Under the pieces are notes generated by a model. The model did no database searches and had not been told where the DNA came from. It worked only from the letters and a program-made list of their open reading frames with translations. A stretch of DNA of 64,000 nt from Turicibacter sanguinis (GTDB taxonomy: Bacteria > Bacillota_I > Bacilli_A > MOL361 > Turicibacteraceae): the NCBI RefSeq assembly GCF_013046825.1, contig NZ_CP053187.1:527501-591500 (forward strand), in the 5' to 3' direction. How positions within the stretch are numbered: position 1 is the first letter of the stretch; every line of letters begins with the position of its first letter. Below are positions 1 through 7,703 of this stretch, piece after piece. The position numbers were made by a program, and so were the translations under genes.

Positions 1-529
1 CAAGAGCCCCTGTCGGTTCATCTGCTAATATAAGTTCTGGATTTGTAATTAAAGCACGAGCAACTGCCGCCCGTTGCTTTTGCCCACCTGATACTTCATA
101 TGGGAACTTTTCTAAAAGTTCTGAAATTCCAAGTGTGTTGGCAATGGGTGTTAATCGTGCCATCATCTCCTTATAGTGAGTTCCTGATAACACAAGGGGT
201 AAGAAAATATTATCTTTTAATGAGAAGGTATCCAGTAAATTAAAATCTTGAAAAACAAATCCTAAATGTTCACGGCGAAATGCCACCATCTGTCCCTCTT
301 TAATCCCAATAATATTTTTTCCATTTAATAAAACCTCTCCGCTACTCGGTTTATCAAGTGCCGCCAAAATATTTAACAGCGTTGTTTTCCCAGAACCAGA
401 CTCTCCCATAATGGCTACATACTCACCGTATTCCACTGAAAAATTAACATCCTTTAACGCCTCAACTTGGTTTCCCCCAAAACGTGTTGTGTACACCTTT
501 TTTAAATGATTCACCTCAAGTAATGACAT
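1..529 (-). CDS. BceA-like ABC transporter ATP-binding protein (3' end outside window)
   Basis: ATPase of a MacB/BceA-type exporter, normally paired with a large BceB permease in peptide-antibiotic sensing and detoxification. The start ATG at 529 has a GGAGG site just upstream. About 176 residues are visible. They include Walker A (GESGSGKTTLL), a Q-loop segment (FVFQDFNLL), the signature VSGGQKQR and Walker B (LILADEPTGAL), and the window edge cuts immediately after that. The two-component genes upstream on the same strand are of the matching BceS/BceR type, so a bacitracin- or lantibiotic-responsive module is likely; the substrate is inferred only. The permease gene should lie beyond position 1. 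Confidence 0.9.
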   Translation of the reverse strand, partial: MSLLEVNHLKKVYTTRFGGNQVEALKDVNFSVEYGEYVAIMGESGSGKTTLLNILAALDKPSSGEVLLNGKNIIGIKEGQMVAFRREHLGFVFQDFNLLDTFSLKDNIFLPLVLSGTHYKEMMARLTPIANTLGISELLEKFPYEVSGGQKQRAAVARALITNPELILADEPTGAL

Positions 530-565
530 TGCACGTCCTCCTTTTCTAAACTCGATTATAGTTTT

Positions 566-571
566 ATTATA
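566..571 (-). promoter_or_regulatory. Probable -10 box of the bceAB-like operon
   Basis: TATAAT on the minus strand, 37 bases upstream of the ABC ATPase start. A second TATAAT follows about 10 bases closer to the gene. The -35 region is poor (TGGCAG at 17-bp spacing), as expected for a promoter that needs an activator; the inverted repeat at 622-643 sits about 50 bp upstream. Confidence 0.45.
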
Positions 572-621
572 AGAAAAAAGGAAATGCTCTGCCATTTCAT
601 GGTCTTACATTTCCAACTGCT

Positions 622-643
622 AACCTTACATTGATGTAAGGTT
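622..643. promoter_or_regulatory. Inverted repeat, likely BceR-type operator
   Basis: Perfect 10-bp arms AACCTTACAT / ATGTAAGGTT separated by two bases. A further half-site CTTACAT lies at 604-610, 21 bp (two helical turns) from the left arm's CTTACAT. The element lies between the sensor kinase stop codon and the ABC ATPase promoter, the usual place for a response-regulator binding site in Bce modules. Binding by the 1717-2388 regulator is inferred. Confidence 0.5.
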
Positions 644-645
644 GC

Positions 646-1650
646 TTATTCATACCTTGATTCTTTGCGACTTAAATCAATCATTACCTTAGTTCCAACA
701 CCTATTTCAGATGTCACCTCAACATTATGACCTAGTTTATTCAAGATTTTGTGACACAAATAAAGACCAATTCCCGTCGCCTTTTTGTCCATTCGTCCAT
801 TATATCCCGTATAGCCTTTTTCAAAAATACGTGGCAAATCCTCTTCGGCGATTCCAATTCCAGTATCTTCAATGACCAACATTTTTGGATTAATAAAATC
901 CATATAAATAGAAATCGTCCCCCTGTTTGTGTACTTTAAAGCATTTGACAATAATTGTTCAAGTACAAACACCAACCACTTTTCATCAGTAATAACAATA
1001 GTCTCCATCTCTTGAAACTCAAGCTTTATATTTTTTCGAATAAACTGACTTGCATACTTTCGAATCACCTGCTTCACAAGATCAGACAGCCGATATTTTT
1101 GTAACATTAAATCAGCTGACATTTCATCGATTCTTAAATATCCAAGTACCATATCAACATATTGCTCCATTTTAAAAATTTGCTCTAGTAACTCCTTATT
1201 TACAGAACTTGGTTCTGTTTGAACTAATAATTTCATCGCTGCAATTGGTGTTTTAACCTGGTGTGCCCACATTGTATAATAATCCATCATCTCAGTTTGC
1301 TTATTATCAAATTGAAGTTTAATCTTTAATCGTTCCTCTTGCAGAAGACACAATGCTTGTTGATAATCCTGTTCAATCAATCGATTGGATATAGGTAGCG
1401 TCGCTAAATGAACCTCAATTTCCTTTTTGATAACTTGTAATTGCTGATGCTTTTGATAGTAGTTAGAAAAATCAAAGAGACTATAAATAAAAGCGACAAA
1501 TAACCATAAAAACATGACGTAAAAGATAGCTTCAAAATGAAGATTATAAAGCATAAAAATAATGCATGCGCTGATTAAAAAGGAAACATTCAATAAAATC
1601 AGTTTCAACTGATCTTTTATATATGCCACAAAAATTTTCCATTTATTCAT
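646..1650 (-). CDS. BceS-like sensor histidine kinase
   Basis: A 334-residue intramembrane-sensing kinase. Two hydrophobic segments near residues 14-36 and 40-57 are separated by a very short loop, with no extracellular sensor domain, which is the hallmark of BceS-type kinases that sense through the ABC transporter. The phosphoacceptor region is MWAHQVKTPIAAMKLL. The ATPase domain has QLLSNALKYT (N box), DTGIGI (G1) and GIGLYL (G2). It lies 66 bp downstream of its response regulator and just upstream of the ABC ATPase. The antibiotic recognised cannot be read from the sequence. Confidence 0.9.
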   Translation of the reverse strand: MNKWKIFVAYIKDQLKLILLNVSFLISACIIFMLYNLHFEAIFYVMFLWLFVAFIYSLFDFSNYYQKHQQLQVIKKEIEVHLATLPISNRLIEQDYQQALCLLQEERLKIKLQFDNKQTEMMDYYTMWAHQVKTPIAAMKLLVQTEPSSVNKELLEQIFKMEQYVDMVLGYLRIDEMSADLMLQKYRLSDLVKQVIRKYASQFIRKNIKLEFQEMETIVITDEKWLVFVLEQLLSNALKYTNRGTISIYMDFINPKMLVIEDTGIGIAEEDLPRIFEKGYTGYNGRMDKKATGIGLYLCHKILNKLGHNVEVTSEIGVGTKVMIDLSRKESRYE

Positions 1651-1716
1651 CTCTTACTCCTTCTTCAACCACTCATTCCTATTATTTAGAAATACTTATC
1701 TTTTATCATCCTTCAT

Positions 1717-2388
1717 CTATTCCACCATATAGCCAATCCCTTTTTTCGTTTTAATAAAGTTTTCTAATCCGATATCATTTAACCTTTTTCTTAAACGAGT
1801 CACATTAACGGTTAAAGTATTATCATCAATAAAGCTATCACTTAACCACAGGCACTCCATGATTTCTTCACGACTGACAATTTTACTTTTGTTTTCTAAA
1901 AGTAATTGTAATATTTTAAATTCATTTTTGGTTAGTTCAATTTTAATCTGCTGATATTCAACTGTTGCATCATTCAAATTCAAAATAACTCCCTGATGCT
2001 CAATCACATTCAATGTTCCTGAAAAAGAATATGATCGTCTAAGTAAAGCCTGTATCTTCGCCACCATAACCGTTAAATCAAAAGGTTTAGAGATGAAATC
2101 ATCGCCTCCCATATTCATTGCCATGACGATATTCATATTATCGGACATCGATGAAATAAAAATAATCGGGATTTGAGATAACTTACGCATTTCAGCGCAC
2201 CAGTGATACCCATTAAAATATGGAAGTGATATATCTAATAAAACAAGATGAGGATTAAAATTGATAAAGTCGTTCATAACCTCTTTAAAATCTGTTACAC
2301 ACTTCACATCATAATCCCACTGAGTTAGCACCTTCTGAAGTGACATAGCAATGGTTTCATCGTCTTCAACAATTAACACTTTATACAT
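1717..2388 (-). CDS. BceR-like OmpR-family response regulator
   Basis: A 223-residue response regulator. The start ATG at 2388 (MYKVLIVEDDE) is preferred over an upstream in-frame start because AGGGGG lies 8 bases before it. The receiver domain shows the acidic pair EDD, the phosphorylated Asp in LVLLDISLPYFNGY, and the switch Lys in DDFISKPF. The C-terminal winged helix (about 125-223) includes LTKNEFKILQLLL and VNVTRLRKRL. It probably activates the bceAB-like operon through the inverted repeat at 622-643. Confidence 0.9.
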   Translation of the reverse strand: MYKVLIVEDDETIAMSLQKVLTQWDYDVKCVTDFKEVMNDFINFNPHLVLLDISLPYFNGYHWCAEMRKLSQIPIIFISSMSDNMNIVMAMNMGGDDFISKPFDLTVMVAKIQALLRRSYSFSGTLNVIEHQGVILNLNDATVEYQQIKIELTKNEFKILQLLLENKSKIVSREEIMECLWLSDSFIDDNTLTVNVTRLRKRLNDIGLENFIKTKKGIGYMVE

Positions 2389-2569
2389 AACCGTAACCCC
2401 CTTCGATAGTCTAATTATACACAAGTGTCAACAACTTTAAACTAAAACTTCTAGATTTATCCACATTTTAATTCTACCTATAAGTCTATCCCTCATTTTC
2501 CTAACATTAGGCTATAATAAACTTATTAAATATCCTACTCTTTACCATCACTATAATAAGGTGAACATA

Positions 2570-2844
2570 ATGAATCTGAATGAAAAAATTATAGAAGAAA
2601 TTAAAATCGTTGCAGCAAATTACGATAACATCTCAAAAATTTTACTTTTTGGATCACGGGAACGCGGAGATAATCATTCACAAAGCGATATCGATTTAGC
2701 AGTGTATTCAACAGACTCCATTTCTTTATTTGTTGAAGAAATTAATACAAAGGGCAATACACTTCTAGAATTTGATGTAACTCTTATTTGTTATCTCAAG
2801 TACTAAAAGAAGGTATGATAATCTATGAAAAAGTTACAGTATAA
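2570..2844 (+). pseudogene. MNT-type nucleotidyltransferase (antitoxin) remnant, frameshifted
   Basis: Minimal nucleotidyltransferase of the MntA/HEPN-MNT type. The start ATG at 2570 follows AAGGTG. The active-site signature ILLFGSRERGD...SQSDIDLAV is intact. Translation reads FDVTLICYLKY and stops at 2806, about 80 residues. In the +1 frame the expected tail continues as SQVLKEGMIIYEKVTV and stops at 2844, overlapping the HEPN start, so a single indel near 2790-2797 has broken the gene. Known family members AMPylate or neutralise a HEPN RNase. With the partner also decayed, function is unlikely. Confidence 0.75.
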
Positions 2845-3222
2845 ATTTACAAACTTGAAAAAAGCGTATGCTCGATTAATAGAAGTTTCTTCTTTTATCT
2901 GACGGAAACAATAATATCTTTAATTCAAAGATTTGAATTTACTTATGAACTAACACATAAAACACAACAAGACTTTTTCAAATACTCTGATATCACGTTA
3001 GAAGTGACTTTTCCACAAATGATTTATAAAAAATCATACAGTAATAACCTGATTGATGATGAACAACTATGGATTAGACTGCTAGAAGATAAAAATGCAA
3101 CCTGACGTCTTTATAGTGAAGATGCAGCAAATGATATTGCGAATCGTATTGTTTCTGACTATGTTGAGGCTATTGATTGTTTAATTCAAAAGTTAAATAA
3201 CTTAACTGAAATTGAGAAATAA
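2825..3222 (+). pseudogene. HI0074/HEPN-family nucleotidyltransferase substrate-binding protein remnant
   Basis: Start at 2825 (MKKLQYKFTNLKKAYARL), overlapping the tail of the MNT gene as in intact MNT/HEPN operons. The frame hits TGA at 2900-2902. The conserved body then continues in another frame (SLIQRFEFTYEL, NNLIDDEQLWIRLLEDKNA) and has a second in-frame TGA at 3103-3105, before RLYSEDAANDIANRI, ending at 3222. The usual SH/TY active-site segment of HEPN toxins falls exactly at this TGA. With one frameshift and two stops it is a dead gene. Confidence 0.75.
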
Positions 3223-3224
3223 AA

Positions 3225-3258
3225 AATTCCCTTAGAGATTAACGCTCCGAGGGAATTT
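3225..3258. terminator. Bidirectional rho-independent terminator
   Basis: AATTCCCT / AGGGAATT stem with T-runs on both sides, placed between the converging HEPN remnant and the DUF1836 gene. Confidence 0.8.
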
Positions 3259-3282
3259 TTTTATTATAATTAGGTTAAATTA

Positions 3283-3804
3283 CTAATTCATTTTTCGTTT
3301 TTCAATTAAATATTTTTGAATAAATAATTTATTGGCTAATGAGAGCACAACAGATTGTGCGATTTCTCTTTCAAGAGTGACCGGATCTGGTGTTGAAAGC
3401 TCTTGATCACGACGACTAAAAACATATTTTAGAGCATCTTCAAGTTCATCACAGAATAAATCATATGCCACCTCTGTCGGGCAGCTCCCAATTTGATTTT
3501 TTATTAACTCACAAATTTCCGTCAGGCTATAGACTTGTTTTAACAAGCACACAACAATTAAATAAGCTAAATGCTTTTCATTGTATCTTCGATTCAATGG
3601 CGGAGAAACAACTTTTTGTTTAACATAATTATTGAGCATGGTTGGTGTTAATAATTTTTCTTCTGGATTTAAATTTAAAGGTTTTAACGTCTCTTCGATA
3701 TAAAGAATCACTTGATCTTTATAAAGAGCAATGCTCGGTAATTCGTTATATCTCGGACAATGAAAATCTAAAATATCTTTTAGCTCAGTTTCTTCAATAT
3801 ACAT
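3283..3804 (-). CDS. DUF1836 family protein
   Basis: A 173-residue soluble protein. The central region LTPTMLNNYVKQKVV followed by KHLAYLIVVCLLKQV matches the DUF1836 family, which looks like a MerR/HTH-type fold and is of unknown role in Bacillota. It begins 21 bp after the degV stop codon and shares its terminator, so the two are probably cotranscribed. Its own ribosome site is GGAAGAG. A regulatory role for the degV neighbour is possible but not shown. Confidence 0.8.
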   Translation of the reverse strand: MYIEETELKDILDFHCPRYNELPSIALYKDQVILYIEETLKPLNLNPEEKLLTPTMLNNYVKQKVVSPPLNRRYNEKHLAYLIVVCLLKQVYSLTEICELIKNQIGSCPTEVAYDLFCDELEDALKYVFSRRDQELSTPDPVTLEREIAQSVVLSLANKLFIQKYLIEKRKMN

Positions 3805-3825
3805 TATGATAACTCTTCCTATCTC

Positions 3826-4677
3826 TTAACCTAAAATTTCATATTTTTTAATAACTTGAATGGCAACACAGTTTGGTCCACCTTGAGTTGTAAACACTGG
3901 GGTTAACATCATGATTTCTGTTTCAACATTTTCAATATTTTTAATTATAACGTCTTTAGCTATATTTGCCAACTCTTCATTGCAAGCATGCGTAATATAA
4001 ATTTTATACTGTTCATTTACCTCCATTTCTTTGTAGCAATCACAAATTTCTTGAATAGCTTTTTTGAAGGTGCGTTTAGTTGCGAACTTATCTAATCGCG
4101 TACTATCTTCTGATAATGTCATAACAGGAACTAATTTAATTAATCCACCGATTTTTCCTACAAGAGGAGATAAACGTCCCCCTCGTACTAAATAATCAAA
4201 GTCATTAGGAATTAAGAATGATTTTGAAGTTTGAATTAATTTTTCTAGTTCTTCTATAATTTCTGCTTTTGTTTTATTTGCCTGTGCTAATTTAACCGCC
4301 ACTTCAACTAAGTAACGTTGTGGTCCACAAAGTGTTCGTGAATTAATGACAGTAATATTTTCAGCATGATCAACCATTGTACGTGCTGTACAAGCTGAAT
4401 TATAAGTTCCTGATAATCCATCAGCTAATGTAATATTGATAATTTCATCTTCAGGATATTGATTATAAACATCCACCACTTCTCCAATTGATGGTTGTGA
4501 TGAAATAGGTAAATGTCCTTCATTGATAATTTTAACAAATTCCTCTGTTTGAATTTCAACTAATTCTTTGTAGCTTTTATTATTAATCGTTACACTTAAC
4601 GGTGTTACATCAAAGTTGTGTTTTTTTGCTTCTTTAACTGAATAAAGTGTTGATGAGTCTGAAATAATTCTAATCAT
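3826..4677 (-). CDS. DegV family (FakB-like) fatty-acid-binding protein
   Basis: A 283-residue protein. The start ATG at 4677 (MIRIISDSS) has GGAGG seven bases upstream; a longer in-frame TTG start would overlap that site. Family marks are IISDSSTL, SQPSIGEVVD, ITLADGLSGTYNSA, RGGRLSP and GPNCVAIQ near the end. DegV proteins bind a fatty acid and, as FakB, present it to the kinase FakA for phosphorylation and phospholipid synthesis; no fakA is seen here. First of three DegV paralogues in the window. Cotranscribed with the DUF1836 gene. Confidence 0.92.
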   Translation of the reverse strand: MIRIISDSSTLYSVKEAKKHNFDVTPLSVTINNKSYKELVEIQTEEFVKIINEGHLPISSQPSIGEVVDVYNQYPEDEIINITLADGLSGTYNSACTARTMVDHAENITVINSRTLCGPQRYLVEVAVKLAQANKTKAEIIEELEKLIQTSKSFLIPNDFDYLVRGGRLSPLVGKIGGLIKLVPVMTLSEDSTRLDKFATKRTFKKAIQEICDCYKEMEVNEQYKIYITHACNEELANIAKDVIIKNIENVETEIMMLTPVFTTQGGPNCVAIQVIKKYEILG

Positions 4678-4708
4678 ATTCTGTTCCTCCAAATTAAAAA
4701 GTCACACT

Positions 4709-4747
4709 CTCTAAAACATATAGTATTAAATACTATATGTTTTAGAG
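4709..4747. promoter_or_regulatory. Perfect 39-bp palindrome upstream of degV
   Basis: Two perfect 19-bp arms (CTCTAAAACATATAGTATT and its complement) around a single central A. It lies 31 bases upstream of the degV start. There is no T-run on the gene side, so it is more likely an operator or 5'-leader hairpin than a terminator. Confidence 0.6.
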
Positions 4748-5132
4748 TAACACTTTAAATTAAGTTTGTCAATCAAACTATTGAGGAGATTCTGTAAAAT
4801 ATAAAGCGTTGTCAAATATAAACAAAAAAGGGCGAAATAATTTCACCCAGGATGTTGATAATAACGACCGTCATTTTTTTATTTAGATATATTGTAATTT
4901 AAATCCTTATGAATCTGTTCTTTTACACATTTTAACATAAGTTATCAGCACTATTAATTGTTTTAATTTTAGAATATTGTACAGTGAGTTTATACTCAAT
5001 TACTTAACAGAATGATAAATGGATAGAAGGTTCTTCTATATAATCTATCCTCTCTTTCGATCGTCACTTTATCCAATGTTGAATTTTATCAAAACTTCGC
5101 CATACGCAACACTAATAGGCTACTTACAAGGT
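4748..5132. other. Intergenic stretch between degV and the deacetylase gene
   Basis: With the palindrome to its left this makes about 455 bases without a gene. Apart from a terminator-like hairpin at 4823-4848, I see only AT-rich sequence and no convincing ORF. The promoter of degV should lie near its left edge. Confidence 0.6.
4823..4848 (-). terminator. Rho-independent terminator of the glycosyltransferase-deacetylase operon
   Basis: Minus-strand stem GGGTGAAAT / ATTTCGCCC (one G-T pair) followed by TTTTTTG. It is some 285 bases beyond the deacetylase stop, so the assignment is tentative. Confidence 0.5.
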
Positions 5133-5846
5133 CTAGATTCGTAAAGAAGATGATTTATTTGAACTGGTATACCGATCAATTGTTTCAAATTTATACCCTT
5201 TTGAAATCCACAACGGTATAACATCTTTTAATGCCTCAATCGTGTGAATTGGAGCACGATTCTTTCCCCTTCCATCATGTAGACAAATAATATCGTTTGC
5301 TCTTGTTCTTTCAATTAATTTAACTTTAATCATTTGACTTGTATTTTTCTTTCGCCAATCCTCAGCCATCACATGCCAGATGATTAGTCGTAATCTATAG
5401 CGATGTAATTGCACTAACGTCATCCAATTAATTAATCCCCATGGTGGCCGATAATACCTTACATTAATACCTAAATCTTTCATAACTTCTATCCCTTTAT
5501 CAAAATCTTTCTTCATATAAGATGGTGCTTTCCATAAAGCATTTTTATGTTCATAAGAATGAAAACCAATTAAATGTCCTTCTTGTTGAATCCGTTTAAT
5601 TAGATCATGATTTTCTAAAGCAAACCGTCCTACTACAAAAAAAGTAGCTTTTACTTGATACTTTTTTAATAGATCTAATAATTGTGGTGTATAAAAATGA
5701 TCTGGTCCATCATCAAACGTTAAATAAAGTGTATGCCCATTTGTTTTCTTAAAAATTAATCTTTTCATTCTAACCCAAATAGATGGAATAACACCATACC
5801 CCAAAATACCTAATAAACCTATCCAAATGACTTTTTTTCTCAACAT
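5133..5846 (-). CDS. Polysaccharide deacetylase (NodB domain)
   Basis: A 237-residue protein with an N-terminal hydrophobic segment (about residues 6-24), then a NodB domain. Metal-binding and catalytic motifs are TFDDGPDH and the HxxxH segment HSYEH. RPPWG and ICLHDG later in the chain are the remaining family motifs. It probably acts on peptidoglycan GlcNAc or another cell-surface glycan at the outer membrane face. The start at 5846 is chosen for GAGG at 5-base spacing. It follows the broken glycosyltransferase by 22 bp, so the two form an operon. Confidence 0.88.
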   Translation of the reverse strand: MLRKKVIWIGLLGILGYGVIPSIWVRMKRLIFKKTNGHTLYLTFDDGPDHFYTPQLLDLLKKYQVKATFFVVGRFALENHDLIKRIQQEGHLIGFHSYEHKNALWKAPSYMKKDFDKGIEVMKDLGINVRYYRPPWGLINWMTLVQLHRYRLRLIIWHVMAEDWRKKNTSQMIKVKLIERTRANDIICLHDGRGKNRAPIHTIEALKDVIPLWISKGYKFETIDRYTSSNKSSSLRI

Positions 5847-5868
5847 CTTCACCTCTATTTTGGATATA

Positions 5869-6920
5869 TTAAAGGGGACTAGAGTTGATAAAATGGTTTT
5901 TAATATTTTTCATATTATCTTTCATTCTTTGTTGATCTTCCCTATTTTCGAGTAACTCTAAGATGTCTCTAGTAACCTCTTGTCTCTTACTTGACCATAT
6001 AACTCTTCCAATACGGGCCTCTTCAATATATTTTGCATTTTCAATCTCCTGTATTAAAAAAGGATTAATAATATAAAGTGGTGTTTGTGTATGAATGGCT
6101 TCAAACATCGTAATCCCACCTGACTTCGTCACTAATAAATCAGCACGTTTCATATAATCTGCAACATGATTGGTAAAGCCAATAACTTCAATACTCGGAA
6201 ACTTTTTTTCACTCTACTACAAAGTTTTGTATTATGCCCTGTAATCATGGTTAATTTAATATCTTCTCGCCTTGATAACTGTTTTAAAAAATGATCTGGT
6301 GATGAAATCAATCCTAGTCCCCCACCCATAATTAACACTTCACGTTTTGCTAACCTCTTGTCTTTTTTCTCTTGTGAAGGGCCTTTAAAGCATTGCTTAA
6401 CCGGAATGCCACAAACCTTAATTTTTGAAGCTGATACACCCTTTTGAAGTAAATCTAATTTAGTTTTTTCTGCTCCTACAAAATAAAAATCTGTTTGAGA
6501 GGCTATCCATTCTTCATGCACCATGATATCTGTTATATACGTATAGAGTGGAATATCATCTTGCTTCATCTCTTTATATGTTGAAATATATTGCGGACAT
6601 ACTGGGCAAGTCGTAATAATAAAATTAGCTTCGTACATCTTTAACATCTGCTCAATCTTATGCGTCATAATAGTCTTAAAAGGCATATGACTATATCTAT
6701 CTGTTATTTTGTTAAACATATTATAGATGAAGGCACATTTCGTGACCATAAAGTTAAATCCACCATAAATCCATTTATTGAGATGAGGGAATAAATAGTC
6801 AATAACATCTACGACATGAATCGTTGCATGAGGATACGTTAATAAAATTTCCTCTCGAATAGCTTCTGACACCGAGACATGTCCTATTCCAAACTTGGCT
6901 GTTAAGATTAGAATATTCAA
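5869..6920 (-). pseudogene. UgtP/MGDG-synthase-like diacylglycerol glucosyltransferase, frameshifted
   Basis: Glycosyltransferase of the UgtP/monogalactosyldiacylglycerol synthase family, which makes glucosyl-diacylglycerol lipids and lipoteichoic acid anchors. The N-terminal MGDG-synthase domain shows ILILTAKFGIGHVSVSEAI; the GT28-like C-terminal part shows VLIMGGGLGLISSP and LLVTKSGGITMFEAI. A TTG start at 6920 follows AAGGGAAG. The reading frame breaks at an A7 run (T7 at 6203-6209 on the plus strand). With eight A residues it would read VKKKFPSIEVIGFTNHVADYMKRAD and join the remaining 94 residues, giving about 350 residues in all. This may be a real null, a phase-variable tract or a sequencing error. 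Confidence 0.8.
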
Positions 6921-6995
6921 ACTATCACTTCCCTTCAATCGATACGATATATGTAAGTCCAGATAAGTTTTATACACCCTCAAAACTTTTATTTT
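6921..6995. other. Leader of the glycosyltransferase gene
   Basis: Short spacer between the TTG start and the first copy of the 59-bp repeat. The ribosome site is at 6929-6937. No clear promoter is seen here, so transcripts may have to start within or beyond the repeat array. Confidence 0.5.
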
Positions 6996-7470
6996 CCCTA
7001 CTAGTGGAGGAAAGCTACGATTCGCAACCTCATCCGTAGCGCAGGGGACCCATTCCCTACTAGTGGAGAAAAGCTACGATTCGTAACCTCATCCGTAGCG
7101 CAGGGGACCCATTCCCTACTGGTGGAGGAAAGCTACGATTCGCAACCTCATCCGTAGGGCAGGGGACCCATTCCCTACTGGTGGAGGAAAGCTACGATTC
7201 GCAACCTCATCCGTAGCGCAGGGGACCCATTCCCTACTGGTGGAGGAAAGCTACGATTCGCAACCTCATCCGTAGCGCAGGGGACCCATTCCCTACTGGT
7301 GGAGGAAAGCTACGATTCGCAACCTCATCCGTAGCGCAGGGGACCCATTCCCTACTGGTGGAGGAAAGCTACGATTCGCAACCTCATCCGTAGCGCAGGG
7401 GACCCATTCCCTACTGGTGGAGGAAAGCTACGATTCGCAACCTCATCCGTAGCGCAGGGGACCCATTCCC
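6996..7470. repeat. Tandem array of eight 59-bp GC-rich repeats
   Basis: Copies begin at 6996, 7055, 7114, 7173, 7232, 7291, 7350 and 7409, and a final CCC starts a ninth. The unit opens CCCTACTGGTGGAGG and closes GGGGACCCATT; about 34 of 59 bases are G or C, against a very AT-rich surround. Copies 4-8 are identical. Copy 1 differs by one base, copy 2 by three and copy 3 by one. Each unit holds an imperfect inverted repeat, GCTACG-AT / AT-CCGTAGC, that would make an 8-bp hairpin with one bulged base. The period is not a multiple of three and no ORF spans it. Confidence 0.95.
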
Positions 7471-7649
7471 AAAAATATGATGGACTGTAACTGTTCTTAG
7501 ATATGTAGATTTCCTAGCGTTTTGCGTACAAAACACTCCTCAACTATTAGGCAAAAACGTAGATTAAACCTAATAAAGAACGTTGCAAAAGATGTGAGGA
7601 ACTAAACTTTTGTATTAGTTTTTCCAATCTATTCTTTATTTAAGCGCAA
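7471..7649. other. Intergenic stretch between repeat array and GDPD gene
   Basis: AT-rich and non-coding. No clear gene or RNA. It presumably carries the promoter for the glycosyltransferase operon upstream of the repeats, but I cannot name one with confidence. Confidence 0.4.
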
Positions 7650-7690
7650 AAAACAAAAAAAGACGACTCTTGTCGAAATAACAAAAGTCA
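7650..7690 (-). terminator. Rho-independent terminator of the GDPD gene
   Basis: Minus-strand stem GACTTTTG / CAAGAGTC (one T-G pair) at 7665-7689, followed by GTCTTTTTTTGTTTTTT. Confidence 0.75.
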
Positions 7691-7703
7691 CCTTTTAAAA
7701 TTT

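Noticed and set aside
2825-3222. TGA read as tryptophan or selenocysteine in the HEPN gene
   Set aside because: A frameshift is also needed to join the parts, TGA serves as a normal stop codon elsewhere in the window, and homologues have no Trp or Sec there, so gene decay is simpler.
6996-7470. CRISPR array
   Set aside because: The 59-bp units follow each other directly without variable spacers, and no cas gene is near.
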